Positions 34,923 through 45,281 are shown, numbered from the stretch's first letter. The stretch is 64,000 nt of DNA from Prevotella sp. P5-50 (GCF_002251295.1 NZ_NPJA01000051.1:124001-188000); one strand, 5' to 3'. Notes: generated by a model not told the origin, from the letters alone. Program-made: numbers and translations.

Positions 34923-36455
34923 TCAACGCGCTGGCAAGGTTTGCGTGATGTGCTGCTCACGATGACAGATGCGCACCTCTATGCCAAACTTGTCGTGAAG
35001 ATGCTCAGCCAGATGTTGGGCAGAATATACACTACGGTGCTGTCCACCTGTACAACCGAAACAAAACATCAATGATGTGAAGCCACGCTGCATGTAACGG
35101 CGCACATGGGCATCGGCAAGTCGATAGACGGAGTCGAGGAATGTCAGTATCTCACCATCGTCTTCCAAGAAACGGATGACCGGTTCGTCGAGTCCTGTCA
35201 ACTGTTTGTAGGGTTCATAGCGACCGGGATTGTGAGTACTTCTACAGTCAAACACATAGCCGCCACCATTGCCACTCTCGTCTTCTGGTATGCCTTTGCG
35301 GTAAGAGAAACTATAGACCTTGACCACCAACGGTCCCTGAGAATCGTATTTAGAGAAAGTGGCAGGACCGTCTTGTGGATGCTGGCGGTAAGGGTTATGC
35401 GCAGTAGTCTTGTAGCCATCGGCTCTACTGGCTGTAAGTTCTATCTGCTGGAACTGCGGCAATTCTGTCAGGCGCTGAAGCAGGTCGATGAGATAGGGAT
35501 AGGGGAAATGTGCCACTTCCAACAGTTCTCGAAGATTCTGTATAGCGGGCGGTATGCTACTGATGAAATGCTGTTTGCGCTCAAAATAGCCGCGGAATCC
35601 ATAGGCTCCCAACACTTGCAGAATGCGGAACAGCACGAAGAGAGAGAGTCGCTCTACAAAGTGGTGAGGTGTGGGCACCTCGGTAAACTGCTTCAGCGCG
35701 TTGTAGTATTCATAGACCATTTCGCGGCGCAGCTTATAGGGATATTTGGCTGACGCCTGCCACAGAAACGATGCCAAATCATAATAATACGGTCCACGAC
35801 GTCCGCCCTGGAAATCAATAAAATAAGGATTGCCCTCGCTGTCGAGCATCACGTTGCGTGCCTGGAAATCACGATAAAGGAAGGCATCACAACGCTCAGC
35901 TGTCAGGTCTTTGGCAAGCAGACGGAAGTCAGCCTCAAGCTTTAACTCATGAAAATCCAGTTCGGTAGCCTTGAGAAAACAATACTTGAAATAATTGAGA
36001 TCAAACAACACACTATCCACATTGAATTCTGCCTGAGGATAACAATTGGTGAAATCGAGTCCTCTGGCACCCCGCATTTGGATGTTGGGCAACTGTCGAA
36101 TGGTACGTTTCAGCAGTTCCTGCTCCTTCAACGTATATCTGCCACCAGCCTCACGTCCGCCACGAACGGCATCGAAAAGCGACACACTACCTAAGTCGGA
36201 CTGCAAGTATCGGAGTTCGTCATCGCTAACTGCCAGAAGTTTAGGTACTGGCAATTGGCGCTGGGTAAAGTGTTGACAAAGATAAACGAAGGCATGATTC
36301 TCATCGCGACTGGTGCCGATGCATCCCACCACCGATGTGCCGTCGGCAGCTGTCATACGGTAATACTCGCGATTGCTGCCTGCACCGGGCAGTTTTTCCA
36401 CCTGTGCGGGTTCTTCTCCGCACCATTTACTATAGAGTGATATGAGTTGTTGCAT
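34923..36455 (-). CDS. Fusion: AmgK-like sugar kinase plus RapZ C-terminal domain
   Basis: The 510-residue protein joins two parts. Residues about 1-330 are an aminoglycoside-phosphotransferase fold, with GSNREYYRM near the start, catalytic loop YRDFQARNVM (about 195-204) and metal-binding IDFQGGRRGPYYYDLASF, closest in pattern to AmgK, the anomeric MurNAc/GlcNAc kinase of cell-wall recycling. Residues about 350-510 are the RapZ C-terminal domain, with the phosphate-binding loop GCTGGQHRSVY and a final HRE, known in E. coli to sense glucosamine-6-phosphate. The N-terminal RapZ ATPase is absent. A kinase/sensor pairing fits amino-sugar recycling; a MurU-like partner is encoded at 6049-6807. 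It starts 20 bp after the DUF4450-like gene. Confidence 0.85.
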   Translation of the reverse strand: MQQLISLYSKWCGEEPAQVEKLPGAGSNREYYRMTAADGTSVVGCIGTSRDENHAFVYLCQHFTQRQLPVPKLLAVSDDELRYLQSDLGSVSLFDAVRGGREAGGRYTLKEQELLKRTIRQLPNIQMRGARGLDFTNCYPQAEFNVDSVLFDLNYFKYCFLKATELDFHELKLEADFRLLAKDLTAERCDAFLYRDFQARNVMLDSEGNPYFIDFQGGRRGPYYYDLASFLWQASAKYPYKLRREMVYEYYNALKQFTEVPTPHHFVERLSLFVLFRILQVLGAYGFRGYFERKQHFISSIPPAIQNLRELLEVAHFPYPYLIDLLQRLTELPQFQQIELTASRADGYKTTAHNPYRQHPQDGPATFSKYDSQGPLVVKVYSFSYRKGIPEDESGNGGGYVFDCRSTHNPGRYEPYKQLTGLDEPVIRFLEDDGEILTFLDSVYRLADAHVRRYMQRGFTSLMFCFGCTGGQHRSVYSAQHLAEHLHDKFGIEVRICHREQHITQTLPAR

Positions 36456-36475
36456 GATGATTCAATGAGATAATA

Positions 36476-39325
36476 TTATTGCAAGGTGAGGCCCATCAGT
36501 CCGACAACCACATCATTAGAACAAGTGCGGAGCGTGATGGAAGCCAGCGGTTTGTGGTATTTCAGCGGCATGCAGAGCATTTGGGCAGCCCCTCCGGGAA
36601 TGTTACGTTGGGCGGGACCTCCGAGATGTAGAGCCTTGCCCAGGTTGCGACTCACAGTACCTGTGGCAAGTGAAACGCGATATGGTCGCGGCATGGGAGC
36701 ACGGAAGGCCTTACCGTCGATATAATAGTCCTGATCTATAGGACACCAGTTGTCGGGATTGACCAGCGGCAGCGTGTCGGTCGTACCGTCAGCATAATGC
36801 ACCACTATCTCTGCATTGGTGATATGGGATTGCATGTGATTGGTCGAACCAGCCATCAGCAACCATGCTTTGGCTGCACGTCCCTTCAACGGAATGGTGA
36901 CACTATCAGGATAGTTGTCCCAAAGCGAAGTAAACACGATATTCTGTCCTTCGGCAGGAGTGGCAAAAGGTACGCCCATCATCACAAATTCGTCATTAAC
37001 AATACTTGCCCGGAAAGCGGTATCTACTATTTCCGGACAATAATCTGGATGACACCACTCTCCCACTCCCTGCACAGGTATCTGCAAGGTAGTATATGGC
37101 GGACGAGGTGTGCGATACTCCTGACGGAATATGTCTGTGACATTGGCATTATAATATGGAGTCAGCCGCTGCTTGACAAACTTACGGTCAAAGGTTGGCT
37201 CGTCGATGGGTGTTGCATCGGGAATTGTGACTGCTTCATGAAGTTCTACATCGGGCAACCGAACCGGTTCTTCCACGGTCAGCACCTGATGCTGTTCGGT
37301 AGTGCCCTCTACATCGCGATAGAGCCCCCCACCCATATTCACTCGCAGCACAATCTTCAAGGGTTTGCTGAAATGCTGATCAACCTCTATCATCACTTTT
37401 CTACCCATACGGCGGTAGGTATAGGAGAGATAAGGTGTATTGACCGAAGCATGATCCCACGATGAGGGAAAGCCCGGACGGATGATACATTTTCCGAAGA
37501 GAGCTTGTGGCTGTATGCCGAAAAGTCCCTGTAACAGCGTGCGCGAGGAAATACCGATACAATCGCCGAAATCGCGGTAACACTCACCTCGTGCAGCATC
37601 ATATTTACTGATTTGTCCGAAGTTGGCAGGACTTTGTCCCTCGTACATTTGGTCGATAATATTGCCCATCATCAGTCGATAGGCAGCATCTGTCCTGCCG
37701 GCTTGATAGTAGGCCAACGCCGTATGCATCACCTCGGCAGCCGCTACATTATTTATACTCCAGTCGTAAGGTTGCCAGTTGGTGGTGGCAATGGTAGCAT
37801 AATCACCACGTACAGGAATATGTGGAATGGCATGATCCACATAGCGAGTGGCCCGATAGGCTTGTTCTGGCAAGCATGCGCCACAGTCGATAGGTGTATA
37901 GATGGACCATACGGCAGCACTCTCATGCTTGCGCTTCAGTCCCATCAAGTCTTCATATTCAGCCCAATGTCCTTTGTCTTCAAGCCAAAGGCGACTGTTC
38001 ATGGCATCGAGAATGGCAGCCGCTTCCTGCTGATACGGTTTTGGATCGCGCCCTATGAGTTCTGCCATACGGGCAGCCAATAGGTTGGCGCGATAGTTAT
38101 AGGCCGAGGAATGGGTGACTGCACCACCATTATAATATAAGGCATCTGAAGCCCAGATGCAGCAATAGGCATCATAGAGGTGGTCTCCGTTGGGGTCAAA
38201 GTTGCGTTTCTCCCATTCGAGATGTCGTTCCACCACAGGCCACATCTTTCGTATATAGGCTATATCGGCATTATATTGGAAGTGCCAAAGCAGTTCGTCG
38301 ATATAGTTAAGATTCATGTCATAATGGTGCATCTGATCGTTGCGATTCGGATTCCGACAGATGTAACCATTGCTATACATGGGTGTTCCCCATCGTTTTT
38401 CTGCACGTGCAAGATGTTGCTTCTCATCTTGTGCAGGGTGCGATTGCGTTGCTGATACTTTGTTAACCTGACTACGGGCATAAGCATCAAAATGTGAGCG
38501 TGCGCGATCATTCCATCCCAGCACGTCGCCGAGGTATCCGGCACGCCATCCTGCCAGCGGCATTCGCCAGCCTACACAGCCATGCAACCATGTTTGTCCA
38601 TCCCAATCACCATCGGCAGCCATCACAAGTGCGCCACCCAAAGTATTGATATAAGGATCAGGAGTGTCGAACGTCACACGCGAAGCCATCTTCTGATTAT
38701 AAGCTACGGCTTCGGCAAAGAGTTGTACTTGTTGGTCGGGCGACATGTTGACCACTTTGTCAAGCATCACCACAACATATACGGGAGAGGAATTGGGACA
38801 TTTCACCACCTGTCGGTCGGCATCATTCTGGGCTGCATCGAAGCAGTCACGACTATCCACACCCAGGTCGCCGTTACGATGCAACTTCGGTTGTTTCACG
38901 CCGCTCAGCGTACAAGTCACATCAAGAGAATTGTCGCCAGACATCAGTCGCCACACGGCACCCTCTCGGTTGTGTAGCGCCACAACATCCACCAGCACAT
39001 CAGTTTTTCCTAACCTCTTGTCGCGCAAGCGATAACTGCGCATACCATCAACATACCATGCTTTGCAATAAGCAGCATTTTCAAGGTCGATACCATTGAC
39101 TTTGAAAGCCACATGGCGATGATGCCCCTTCTTGGCAATAGCAAAGACAGGGCGATCGCTGGTCTCTATGCGATAGTCGGTAGGGCCACCATATAGGGCA
39201 CGAGTATAACGGTTGTTGCCATTCTCGCAGACAAAGGCACGTCCTTCGGGCCGATAGTTTTGTTGGGCAACCATCGGCAACAGGCACAACCAAGATGCGA
39301 CAAGCGCCAACCATCTATTCCTCAT
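36476..39325 (-). CDS. DUF4450-like secreted glycosidase-fold protein
   Basis: The 949-residue protein from ATG 39325 has a signal peptide (MRNRWLALVASWLCLLPMVAQ). The N-terminal part looks like a beta sandwich, and the middle (about 240-620) is an (alpha/alpha)6-type barrel with WLHGCVGWRMPLAGWRAGY and YDWSINNVAAAEVMHTALAYY. A beta-rich C-terminal half contains carbohydrate-binding-like segments. It resembles Bacteroidota proteins annotated DUF4450 within the six-hairpin glycosidase superfamily; substrate is unknown. ATG 39325 is chosen over 39346 because it gives a clean signal peptide. It overlaps the stop of the small upstream gene by 11 bp, which implies translational coupling. Confidence 0.75.
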   Translation of the reverse strand: MRNRWLALVASWLCLLPMVAQQNYRPEGRAFVCENGNNRYTRALYGGPTDYRIETSDRPVFAIAKKGHHRHVAFKVNGIDLENAAYCKAWYVDGMRSYRLRDKRLGKTDVLVDVVALHNREGAVWRLMSGDNSLDVTCTLSGVKQPKLHRNGDLGVDSRDCFDAAQNDADRQVVKCPNSSPVYVVVMLDKVVNMSPDQQVQLFAEAVAYNQKMASRVTFDTPDPYINTLGGALVMAADGDWDGQTWLHGCVGWRMPLAGWRAGYLGDVLGWNDRARSHFDAYARSQVNKVSATQSHPAQDEKQHLARAEKRWGTPMYSNGYICRNPNRNDQMHHYDMNLNYIDELLWHFQYNADIAYIRKMWPVVERHLEWEKRNFDPNGDHLYDAYCCIWASDALYYNGGAVTHSSAYNYRANLLAARMAELIGRDPKPYQQEAAAILDAMNSRLWLEDKGHWAEYEDLMGLKRKHESAAVWSIYTPIDCGACLPEQAYRATRYVDHAIPHIPVRGDYATIATTNWQPYDWSINNVAAAEVMHTALAYYQAGRTDAAYRLMMGNIIDQMYEGQSPANFGQISKYDAARGECYRDFGDCIGISSRTLLQGLFGIQPQALFGKCIIRPGFPSSWDHASVNTPYLSYTYRRMGRKVMIEVDQHFSKPLKIVLRVNMGGGLYRDVEGTTEQHQVLTVEEPVRLPDVELHEAVTIPDATPIDEPTFDRKFVKQRLTPYYNANVTDIFRQEYRTPRPPYTTLQIPVQGVGEWCHPDYCPEIVDTAFRASIVNDEFVMMGVPFATPAEGQNIVFTSLWDNYPDSVTIPLKGRAAKAWLLMAGSTNHMQSHITNAEIVVHYADGTTDTLPLVNPDNWCPIDQDYYIDGKAFRAPMPRPYRVSLATGTVSRNLGKALHLGGPAQRNIPGGAAQMLCMPLKYHKPLASITLRTCSNDVVVGLMGLTLQ

Positions 39326-39521
39326 CTTCTTTCTCTTTACGTTCACGACGACGCTCCACCCATTGTTCTACGGCATATTCCGCAAACACCAGCAATATCA
39401 TAATGCCAAGCGACATGCAGAAAGCCGACAGACGTGAAGTGGTCTGTCCATACACTATGAGATATATACCATAGGCTACTATAGCCTTGAGTATCCATAT
39501 TAGCCAATTACTCTTATTCAT
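39315..39521 (-). CDS. Small two-helix membrane protein
   Basis: The 68-residue protein has two hydrophobic segments (LIWILKAIVAYGIYLIVYG and LSAFCMSLGIMILLVFAEYAV) and a charged cytosolic tail (ERRRERKEKEDEE). I recognise no family. It looks real: a perfect promoter ends 9 bp before its ATG, and its stop codon overlaps the DUF4450-like start (ATGAGGAATAG). It heads the operon with the DUF4450-like, AmgK-RapZ and YitT genes. Confidence 0.75.
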   Translation of the reverse strand: MNKSNWLIWILKAIVAYGIYLIVYGQTTSRLSAFCMSLGIMILLVFAEYAVEQWVERRRERKEKEDEE

Positions 39522-39529
39522 ATTGGGTA

Positions 39530-39560
39530 CAAAGATACTATGAAGTGGGCGAAAAACAAA
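39530..39560 (-). promoter_or_regulatory. Promoter of the small membrane protein operon
   Basis: On the minus strand TTTG (39557-39560), a 19-bp spacer and TATCTTTG (39530-39537) fit the consensus. The expected transcript start is only a few bases before ATG 39521, so the mRNA is leaderless or nearly so. Confidence 0.75.
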
Positions 39561-39596
39561 ATAAAAGCCGTTTTATTTTCAACCCCACCTGATGAC

Positions 39597-39730
39597 ATTA
39601 AAAAACCGGCTGTCATCACGACAGCCGGTTTCAAAACAAACTACTTAAAAACTAATCTACTAAAACAAATCAAAAAAATATCTTTTATTTTCTAATAATC
39701 ATATCATTTTGCGTTGATTTTAACTTTCAA
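39597..39730 (-). ncRNA. Candidate small RNA, about 130 nt
   Basis: A complete transcription unit without a gene lies between groEL and the small membrane protein. On the minus strand a promoter (39736-39767) is followed by a 5' hairpin (CGTTGA, 9-base loop, TCAACG), about 80 nt of A/T-rich single-stranded sequence, and an intrinsic terminator: 12-bp stem AAACCGGCTGTC/GACAGCCGGTTT (39603-39631) with TTTTTT after it. The next operon has its own promoter at 39530-39560, so this is less likely to be just an attenuated leader. Only a five-codon frame (MIIRK) is present. Function unknown. Confidence 0.5.
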
Positions 39731-39735
39731 CGTTG

Positions 39736-39767
39736 CAAAGGTAAGAGTTTTATAAACACAATGCAAA
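39736..39767 (-). promoter_or_regulatory. Promoter of the candidate small RNA
   Basis: On the minus strand TTTG (39764-39767), a 20-bp spacer and TACCTTTG (39736-39743) match the Bacteroidota consensus. No coding start follows before the terminator. Confidence 0.65.
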
Positions 39768-39806
39768 TTATTTAGATAAAAAAACACTTTAAATTGATAT
39801 AAATCA

Positions 39807-39842
39807 AATCGGGAGACTGAAACGACATTCAATCTCCCGATT
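39807..39842 (-). terminator. Terminator of groES-groEL
   Basis: AATCGGGAGA (39807-39816) pairs with TCTCCCGATT (39833-39842), 26 bp after the groEL stop; the minus strand beyond is T-rich (TGATTTATATC). Confidence 0.75.
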
Positions 39843-39867
39843 TTTGATATGTTTGGTTTACAAATTA

Positions 39868-41511
<1,644 letters not shown>

Positions 41512-41534
41512 TTATTCTTTTATTTGTCAATTGC

Positions 41535-41807
41535 TTATTTTTCGATAATGGCGAGCACATCGCTCTGGCGCATCATCAGATATTTTTCACCTTCAAACTC
41601 AAGTTCGGTACCGCTATATTTGCCATAAAGCACTTCGTCGCCGGCTTTCAGAATCATCTCTTCGTCCTTAGTGCCTTGTCCAGCAGCAACAATTTTACCG
41701 TGGAGAGGTTTCTCTTTAGCTGTATCAGGAATGATAATTCCACCAATCTTTTCTTCTGCGGGTGCGGGCAATACCAGCACGCGGTCACCTAATGGTTTAA
41801 TGTTCAT
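41535..41807 (-). CDS. groS: Co-chaperonin GroES (Hsp10)
   Basis: The 90-residue lid of the GroEL chamber starts [14 protein letters not shown] and contains the mobile loop ([16 protein letters not shown]) and the [18 protein letters not shown] strand region. The open frame continues upstream to 41924, but only ATG 41807 (or 41810, adjacent) gives the family length and start. It is the first gene of the groES-groEL operon. Upstream are a sigma-54-like site and a partial -7 box. Confidence 0.97.
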   Translation of the reverse strand: MNIKPLGDRVLVLPAPAEEKIGGIIIPDTAKEKPLHGKIVAAGQGTKDEEMILKAGDEVLYGKYSGTELEFEGEKYLMMRQSDVLAIIEK

Positions 41808-41854
41808 CATAATCTTTATCTGTTTTAAAGTTAAATTTCTTCTGTCAGTCAATA

Positions 41855-41870
41855 TGCCAAAAGTGTGCCA
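41855..41870 (-). promoter_or_regulatory. Sigma-54-like promoter upstream of groES
   Basis: On the minus strand TGGCACACTTTTGGCA matches the -24/-12 consensus TGGCAYRNNNNTTGCW at all but one defined position, with the required GG-N10-GC spacing. Transcription would begin about 41843, giving a leader of about 36 nt. A short palindrome TGACA-N3-TGTCA lies upstream at 41883-41895. An alternative housekeeping box (TAACTTTA, 41826-41833) is also present. Confidence 0.5.
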
Positions 41871-42016
41871 TTCGCCAAAGACTGACACATTGTCACACTT
41901 CCACTCCGTGTATGACTGCCACAAAGAAGCGGGGAATCATATATAAATAAGGTGTAAGACTGATGTGAGCACAACTTCTGCCACGATTTTTAATGATGCT
42001 TATGACATTTTTGATG

Positions 42017-42169
42017 TTCGGGATGCGTTCGGGATGCGTTCGGGATGTTGCCATCTTTATATGTAGCGAGATTATTAAGTAAGTCCGATGTAAGTCCCAA
42101 GTAAGTCTCAAGTGAGTCCCAAGTAAGTCCCCAGAACTGACAGACAATAATGGGAAGTAGATGGAGAGC
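42017..42169. repeat. Family C two-part short repeat, copy C2
   Basis: Three to four units of TTCGGGATGC(G) are followed by a spacer, then about five units of AAGTCCCAAGT-type, and the tail ACAGACAATAATGGGAA, as in 7143-7309. The sppA promoter, itself like family D, follows within 40 bp. Confidence 0.7.
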
Positions 42170-42202
42170 AAAAGGGGAAATAAAAGAAAAACGGGGTTTT
42201 TC

Positions 42203-42233
42203 TTTGTATTTCGCTCGGTTTGCACTACCTTTG
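42203..42233 (+). promoter_or_regulatory. Promoter of the sppA operon (degenerate family D unit)
   Basis: TTTG (42203-42206), a 19-bp spacer and TACCTTTG (42226-42233) form a consensus promoter. The left part (AAAGAAAAA-CGGGG-TTTTTCTTT) is a hairpin, and TTTCTTTGTATT-CGCTCG matches the D1 repeat. Confidence 0.8.
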
Positions 42234-42296
42234 CAACGAAATGTGTACTATCGGATTTTATTCAAAAGACAACAAACCATATCAAAACAATAAATT

Positions 42297-44075
42297 ATGA
42301 AAGATTTTATTAAATACGTAGGCGCAACCATAACCGGAATCGTCATGCTTTCTGTTATCGTAGGCATATTGGGTGTTATCTCGCTGGTCGGCCTTGCCGC
42401 AAGCACCGCATCAACCGTTCAGGTGAAAGACGGTTCAGTATTCACCCTTGTTCTCAAGAACAACATTGATGAACGCGGCACAGACAATCCGATAGGATTT
42501 CTGAATGGCAGCGATACCACTATCGACGGACTCAACGACATTATAAGTGCTATCCATAAAGCAAAAGACAACGAGAACATCAAAGGTATCTACATTCAGG
42601 CAGACGGAATGGCAACAGACTCGCCAGCATCACTCCATGCCATTCGCGAGGCATTACTCGACTTCAAGAAGAGTGGTAAATGGATCATCAGTTACTCCGA
42701 CGGATACAGCCAGAGCGAATACTACCTCTGCTCGGTGGCTGACCAGATTCTGCTCAACCCACAAGGTCAGATTGGTTGGCACGGACTGGCTGCCGAACCT
42801 GTATTCTACAAAGATTTGCTCGCTAAGTTTGGCGTTAAGTTTGAACTCTGCAAAGTAGGTAAATACAAGAGCGCACCAGAGCAAGTGACTGCCGACGGCA
42901 TGAGCGAAGCTAACCGCGAACAGGTGACTGCCTATCTGACAGGCATATGGAAGGTAATGCTCAAAGACGTATCTGCCAGCCGTAAGATTTCTACCGACTC
43001 GCTCAACGCATACGCCGATCGTTTCATGGATTTGGCCGATGCACAGGAGCTCATCAAACTGCGCCTCATCGACAAGACCATGTATGCTGATGAAGTGAAA
43101 AACGTCATCAAGAAACGCCTCGACATCGATACCGACACCGACATTCCACAACTCAGTCTGGGCGATATGCTCAATGTGGAGGATAAGAAAACTCGTGGTG
43201 ACAAGGTTGCTGTCTATTATGCTTATGGAGATATTGTAGATGAAGACAACAGCAATCCCATGAATCCACAAACCTGTATCGTGGGAAAAGATATGTGTAA
43301 GGACTTGGAAGAACTGGCCGACGACGACGATGTGAAAGCAGTAGTGCTCCGCGTCAACTCACCTGGTGGTTCTGCCTATGCTTCAGAACAAATCTGGCAC
43401 GCAGTTACCAAGTTGAAAGCCAAGAAACCCGTAGTGGTTTCCATGGGCGGATACGCAGCATCGGGAGGCTATTACATCAGTTGTGCAGCCAACTATATCT
43501 ACTCCGATCCCACTACCATTACCGGCTCTATCGGTATCTTCGGCATGTTCCTCAACTATAGCGAACTGATGAAAGACAAGCTCGGCATCAAGTTTGACGA
43601 GGTAAAAACCAACAAACATGCCAACTTCGGCACACGTTCACGATTCTTTAACGCAGAAGAGATGGCTATCCTCGACAAATATATCGGCAAAGGCTACGAA
43701 CTCTTCCGCAAACGTGTGGCTGACGGACGCAAGATGTCCGTAGCCCAAGTGGAGCAGATTGCACAAGGCCGTGTATGGCTGGGCAACGACGCCCTGAAGA
43801 TTCATCTCGTAGATGGAATCGGTTCACTCGACGACGCTGTCAAGAAAGCCGCCCAACTGGCAAAGCTCGACGAATATTACGCCAGCGAGTATCAGACTCC
43901 AAGCAGTTGGTATGAAACCCTTCTGGCATCGGCAAGTGGCAATAGCGGCAGCTATCTCGACGAACAAATGCAAGCCACTTTCGGCGAACTCTACGAGCCG
44001 CTCCGCTACATCAAGCAGGTGGAAAACATGAGTAAGATACAGGCTCGCCTGCCCTATTTCCTTACTATTCGATAA
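42297..44075 (+). CDS. sppA: Signal peptide peptidase SppA, 67-kDa type
   Basis: The 592-residue membrane protease has an N-terminal anchor (about 10-35) and two tandem S49 domains, as in E. coli SppA (618). The catalytic lysine lies in GKYKSAPE (188-195) in the first repeat. The nucleophile serine is Ser388 in MGGYAASGGYYIS in the second repeat, followed by SIGIFGMF. It degrades cleaved signal peptides within the inner membrane. It is the first gene of the operon sppA-lpxK-PNP-thiL; lpxK starts 18 bp downstream. Confidence 0.95.
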   Translation: MKDFIKYVGATITGIVMLSVIVGILGVISLVGLAASTASTVQVKDGSVFTLVLKNNIDERGTDNPIGFLNGSDTTIDGLNDIISAIHKAKDNENIKGIYIQADGMATDSPASLHAIREALLDFKKSGKWIISYSDGYSQSEYYLCSVADQILLNPQGQIGWHGLAAEPVFYKDLLAKFGVKFELCKVGKYKSAPEQVTADGMSEANREQVTAYLTGIWKVMLKDVSASRKISTDSLNAYADRFMDLADAQELIKLRLIDKTMYADEVKNVIKKRLDIDTDTDIPQLSLGDMLNVEDKKTRGDKVAVYYAYGDIVDEDNSNPMNPQTCIVGKDMCKDLEELADDDDVKAVVLRVNSPGGSAYASEQIWHAVTKLKAKKPVVVSMGGYAASGGYYISCAANYIYSDPTTITGSIGIFGMFLNYSELMKDKLGIKFDEVKTNKHANFGTRSRFFNAEEMAILDKYIGKGYELFRKRVADGRKMSVAQVEQIAQGRVWLGNDALKIHLVDGIGSLDDAVKKAAQLAKLDEYYASEYQTPSSWYETLLASASGNSGSYLDEQMQATFGELYEPLRYIKQVENMSKIQARLPYFLTIR

Positions 44076-44093
44076 TTACACCTTATATAATAT

Positions 44094-45281
44094 ATGAACG
44101 CAAGAGGGAATTTCATCCGCATCAACAAATGGCTACTTCCGCTGAGCTGGCTTTACGGACTCGGTGTGAAGCTTCGCAACATGGCCTTTGAGATGAATCT
44201 GCTGAAAAGCCGATCGTTTGACATACCCGTCATCTCGGTGGGCAATATCACAGTTGGCGGTACAGGAAAAACCCCTCACGTGGAATATCTTATCGAACTG
44301 CTGAAAGACCATTGCAAGGTGGCAGTACTCAGTCGTGGCTATAAGCGTAAGAGCAAAGGATTTGTCTTGGCAGACAACGACACACCGATGAAGCGCATCG
44401 GCGACGAACCGTTTCAGATGAAAAGGAAATATCCCGACATCACCGTGGCAGTTGACAAAAAGCGTTGCCACGGCATCGACCAACTGACAGAACTCAACAA
44501 GGCTGATGTCATCCTGCTCGACGATGCGTTCCAGCACCGTTACGTGCAGCCAGGCATCAATATCCTCTTGGTGGATTACCATCGTCTGATTATCGACGAC
44601 TGCCTCTTGCCAGCAGGCAGACTGCGCGAACCGTTGTCTGCCAAAGACCGCGCAGATGTTGTCATCGTGACAAAATGTCCTAAAGACATGAAACCGATGG
44701 AGTATCGCGTGACCAACAAGATGATGCAGCTCTATGCCTACCAGTCGCTCTATTTCACCTCGTTGAAATACGGATCGCTACGCCCCATGTTCGGCGGACA
44801 GGACAAACAGAATCAGGGCAAACGACCACTCGAAAGCATCAAAGCCGACGAACACATTCTGTTGCTCACCGGTATTGCATCGCCCAAACAGATGATACAG
44901 GACTTAAAGCCCTACACCACGCACCTGACTCCGCTGACCTACAGCGACCACCATCAGTTCAAAAGCAAAGACATTCAGCACATCAACAACACCTTCGAAC
45001 AACTGCCGAAACCACGTCTGCTCATCACGACAGAGAAAGACGCAGCCCGTCTGTACGACGTCGAAGGACTAAGCGAAGAAGTAAAAAACAATATGTATAT
45101 ACTCCCTGTAACCATCAGCTTCATGCTGGACCAGGGCGAAATGTTTAACAAATACATCATCAGCTATGTACGAAAAAATTCGAGAAACAGCATCCTGGAT
45201 CAAAGAAAGGATGACCACAAATCCCACAACAGCGATCATTCTGGGAACAGGACTCGGACAATTAGCTTCCGAAATAACTGA
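44094..45281 (+). CDS. lpxK: Lipid A 4'-kinase LpxK
   Basis: The 395-residue inner-membrane-associated kinase phosphorylates the disaccharide-1-phosphate lipid A precursor at the 4' position. The P-loop is in SVGNITVGGTGKTPH (about 45-59), after an N-terminal amphipathic region (WLLPLSWLYGLGVKLRN). LLDDAFQHRYV (about 141-151) and LPAGRLREP are typical. The last 39 codons, a basic tail (RKNSRNSILDQRKDDH onward), overlap the start of the PNP gene in another frame by 116 bp. The overlap is long for bacteria; LpxK proteins elsewhere can end sooner, so the tail may be recent. Confidence 0.93.
   Translation: MNARGNFIRINKWLLPLSWLYGLGVKLRNMAFEMNLLKSRSFDIPVISVGNITVGGTGKTPHVEYLIELLKDHCKVAVLSRGYKRKSKGFVLADNDTPMKRIGDEPFQMKRKYPDITVAVDKKRCHGIDQLTELNKADVILLDDAFQHRYVQPGINILLVDYHRLIIDDCLLPAGRLREPLSAKDRADVVIVTKCPKDMKPMEYRVTNKMMQLYAYQSLYFTSLKYGSLRPMFGGQDKQNQGKRPLESIKADEHILLLTGIASPKQMIQDLKPYTTHLTPLTYSDHHQFKSKDIQHINNTFEQLPKPRLLITTEKDAARLYDVEGLSEEVKNNMYILPVTISFMLDQGEMFNKYIISYVRKNSRNSILDQRKDDHKSHNSDHSGNRTRTISFRNN

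Noticed and set aside
41808..41924. N-terminal extension of groES
   Set aside because: The extra residues cross the promoter region and are absent from GroES proteins.
45166..45281. Frameshift joining lpxK to the PNP gene
   Set aside because: Both proteins are complete at their expected ends, so the overlap is treated as real and listed as a finding.
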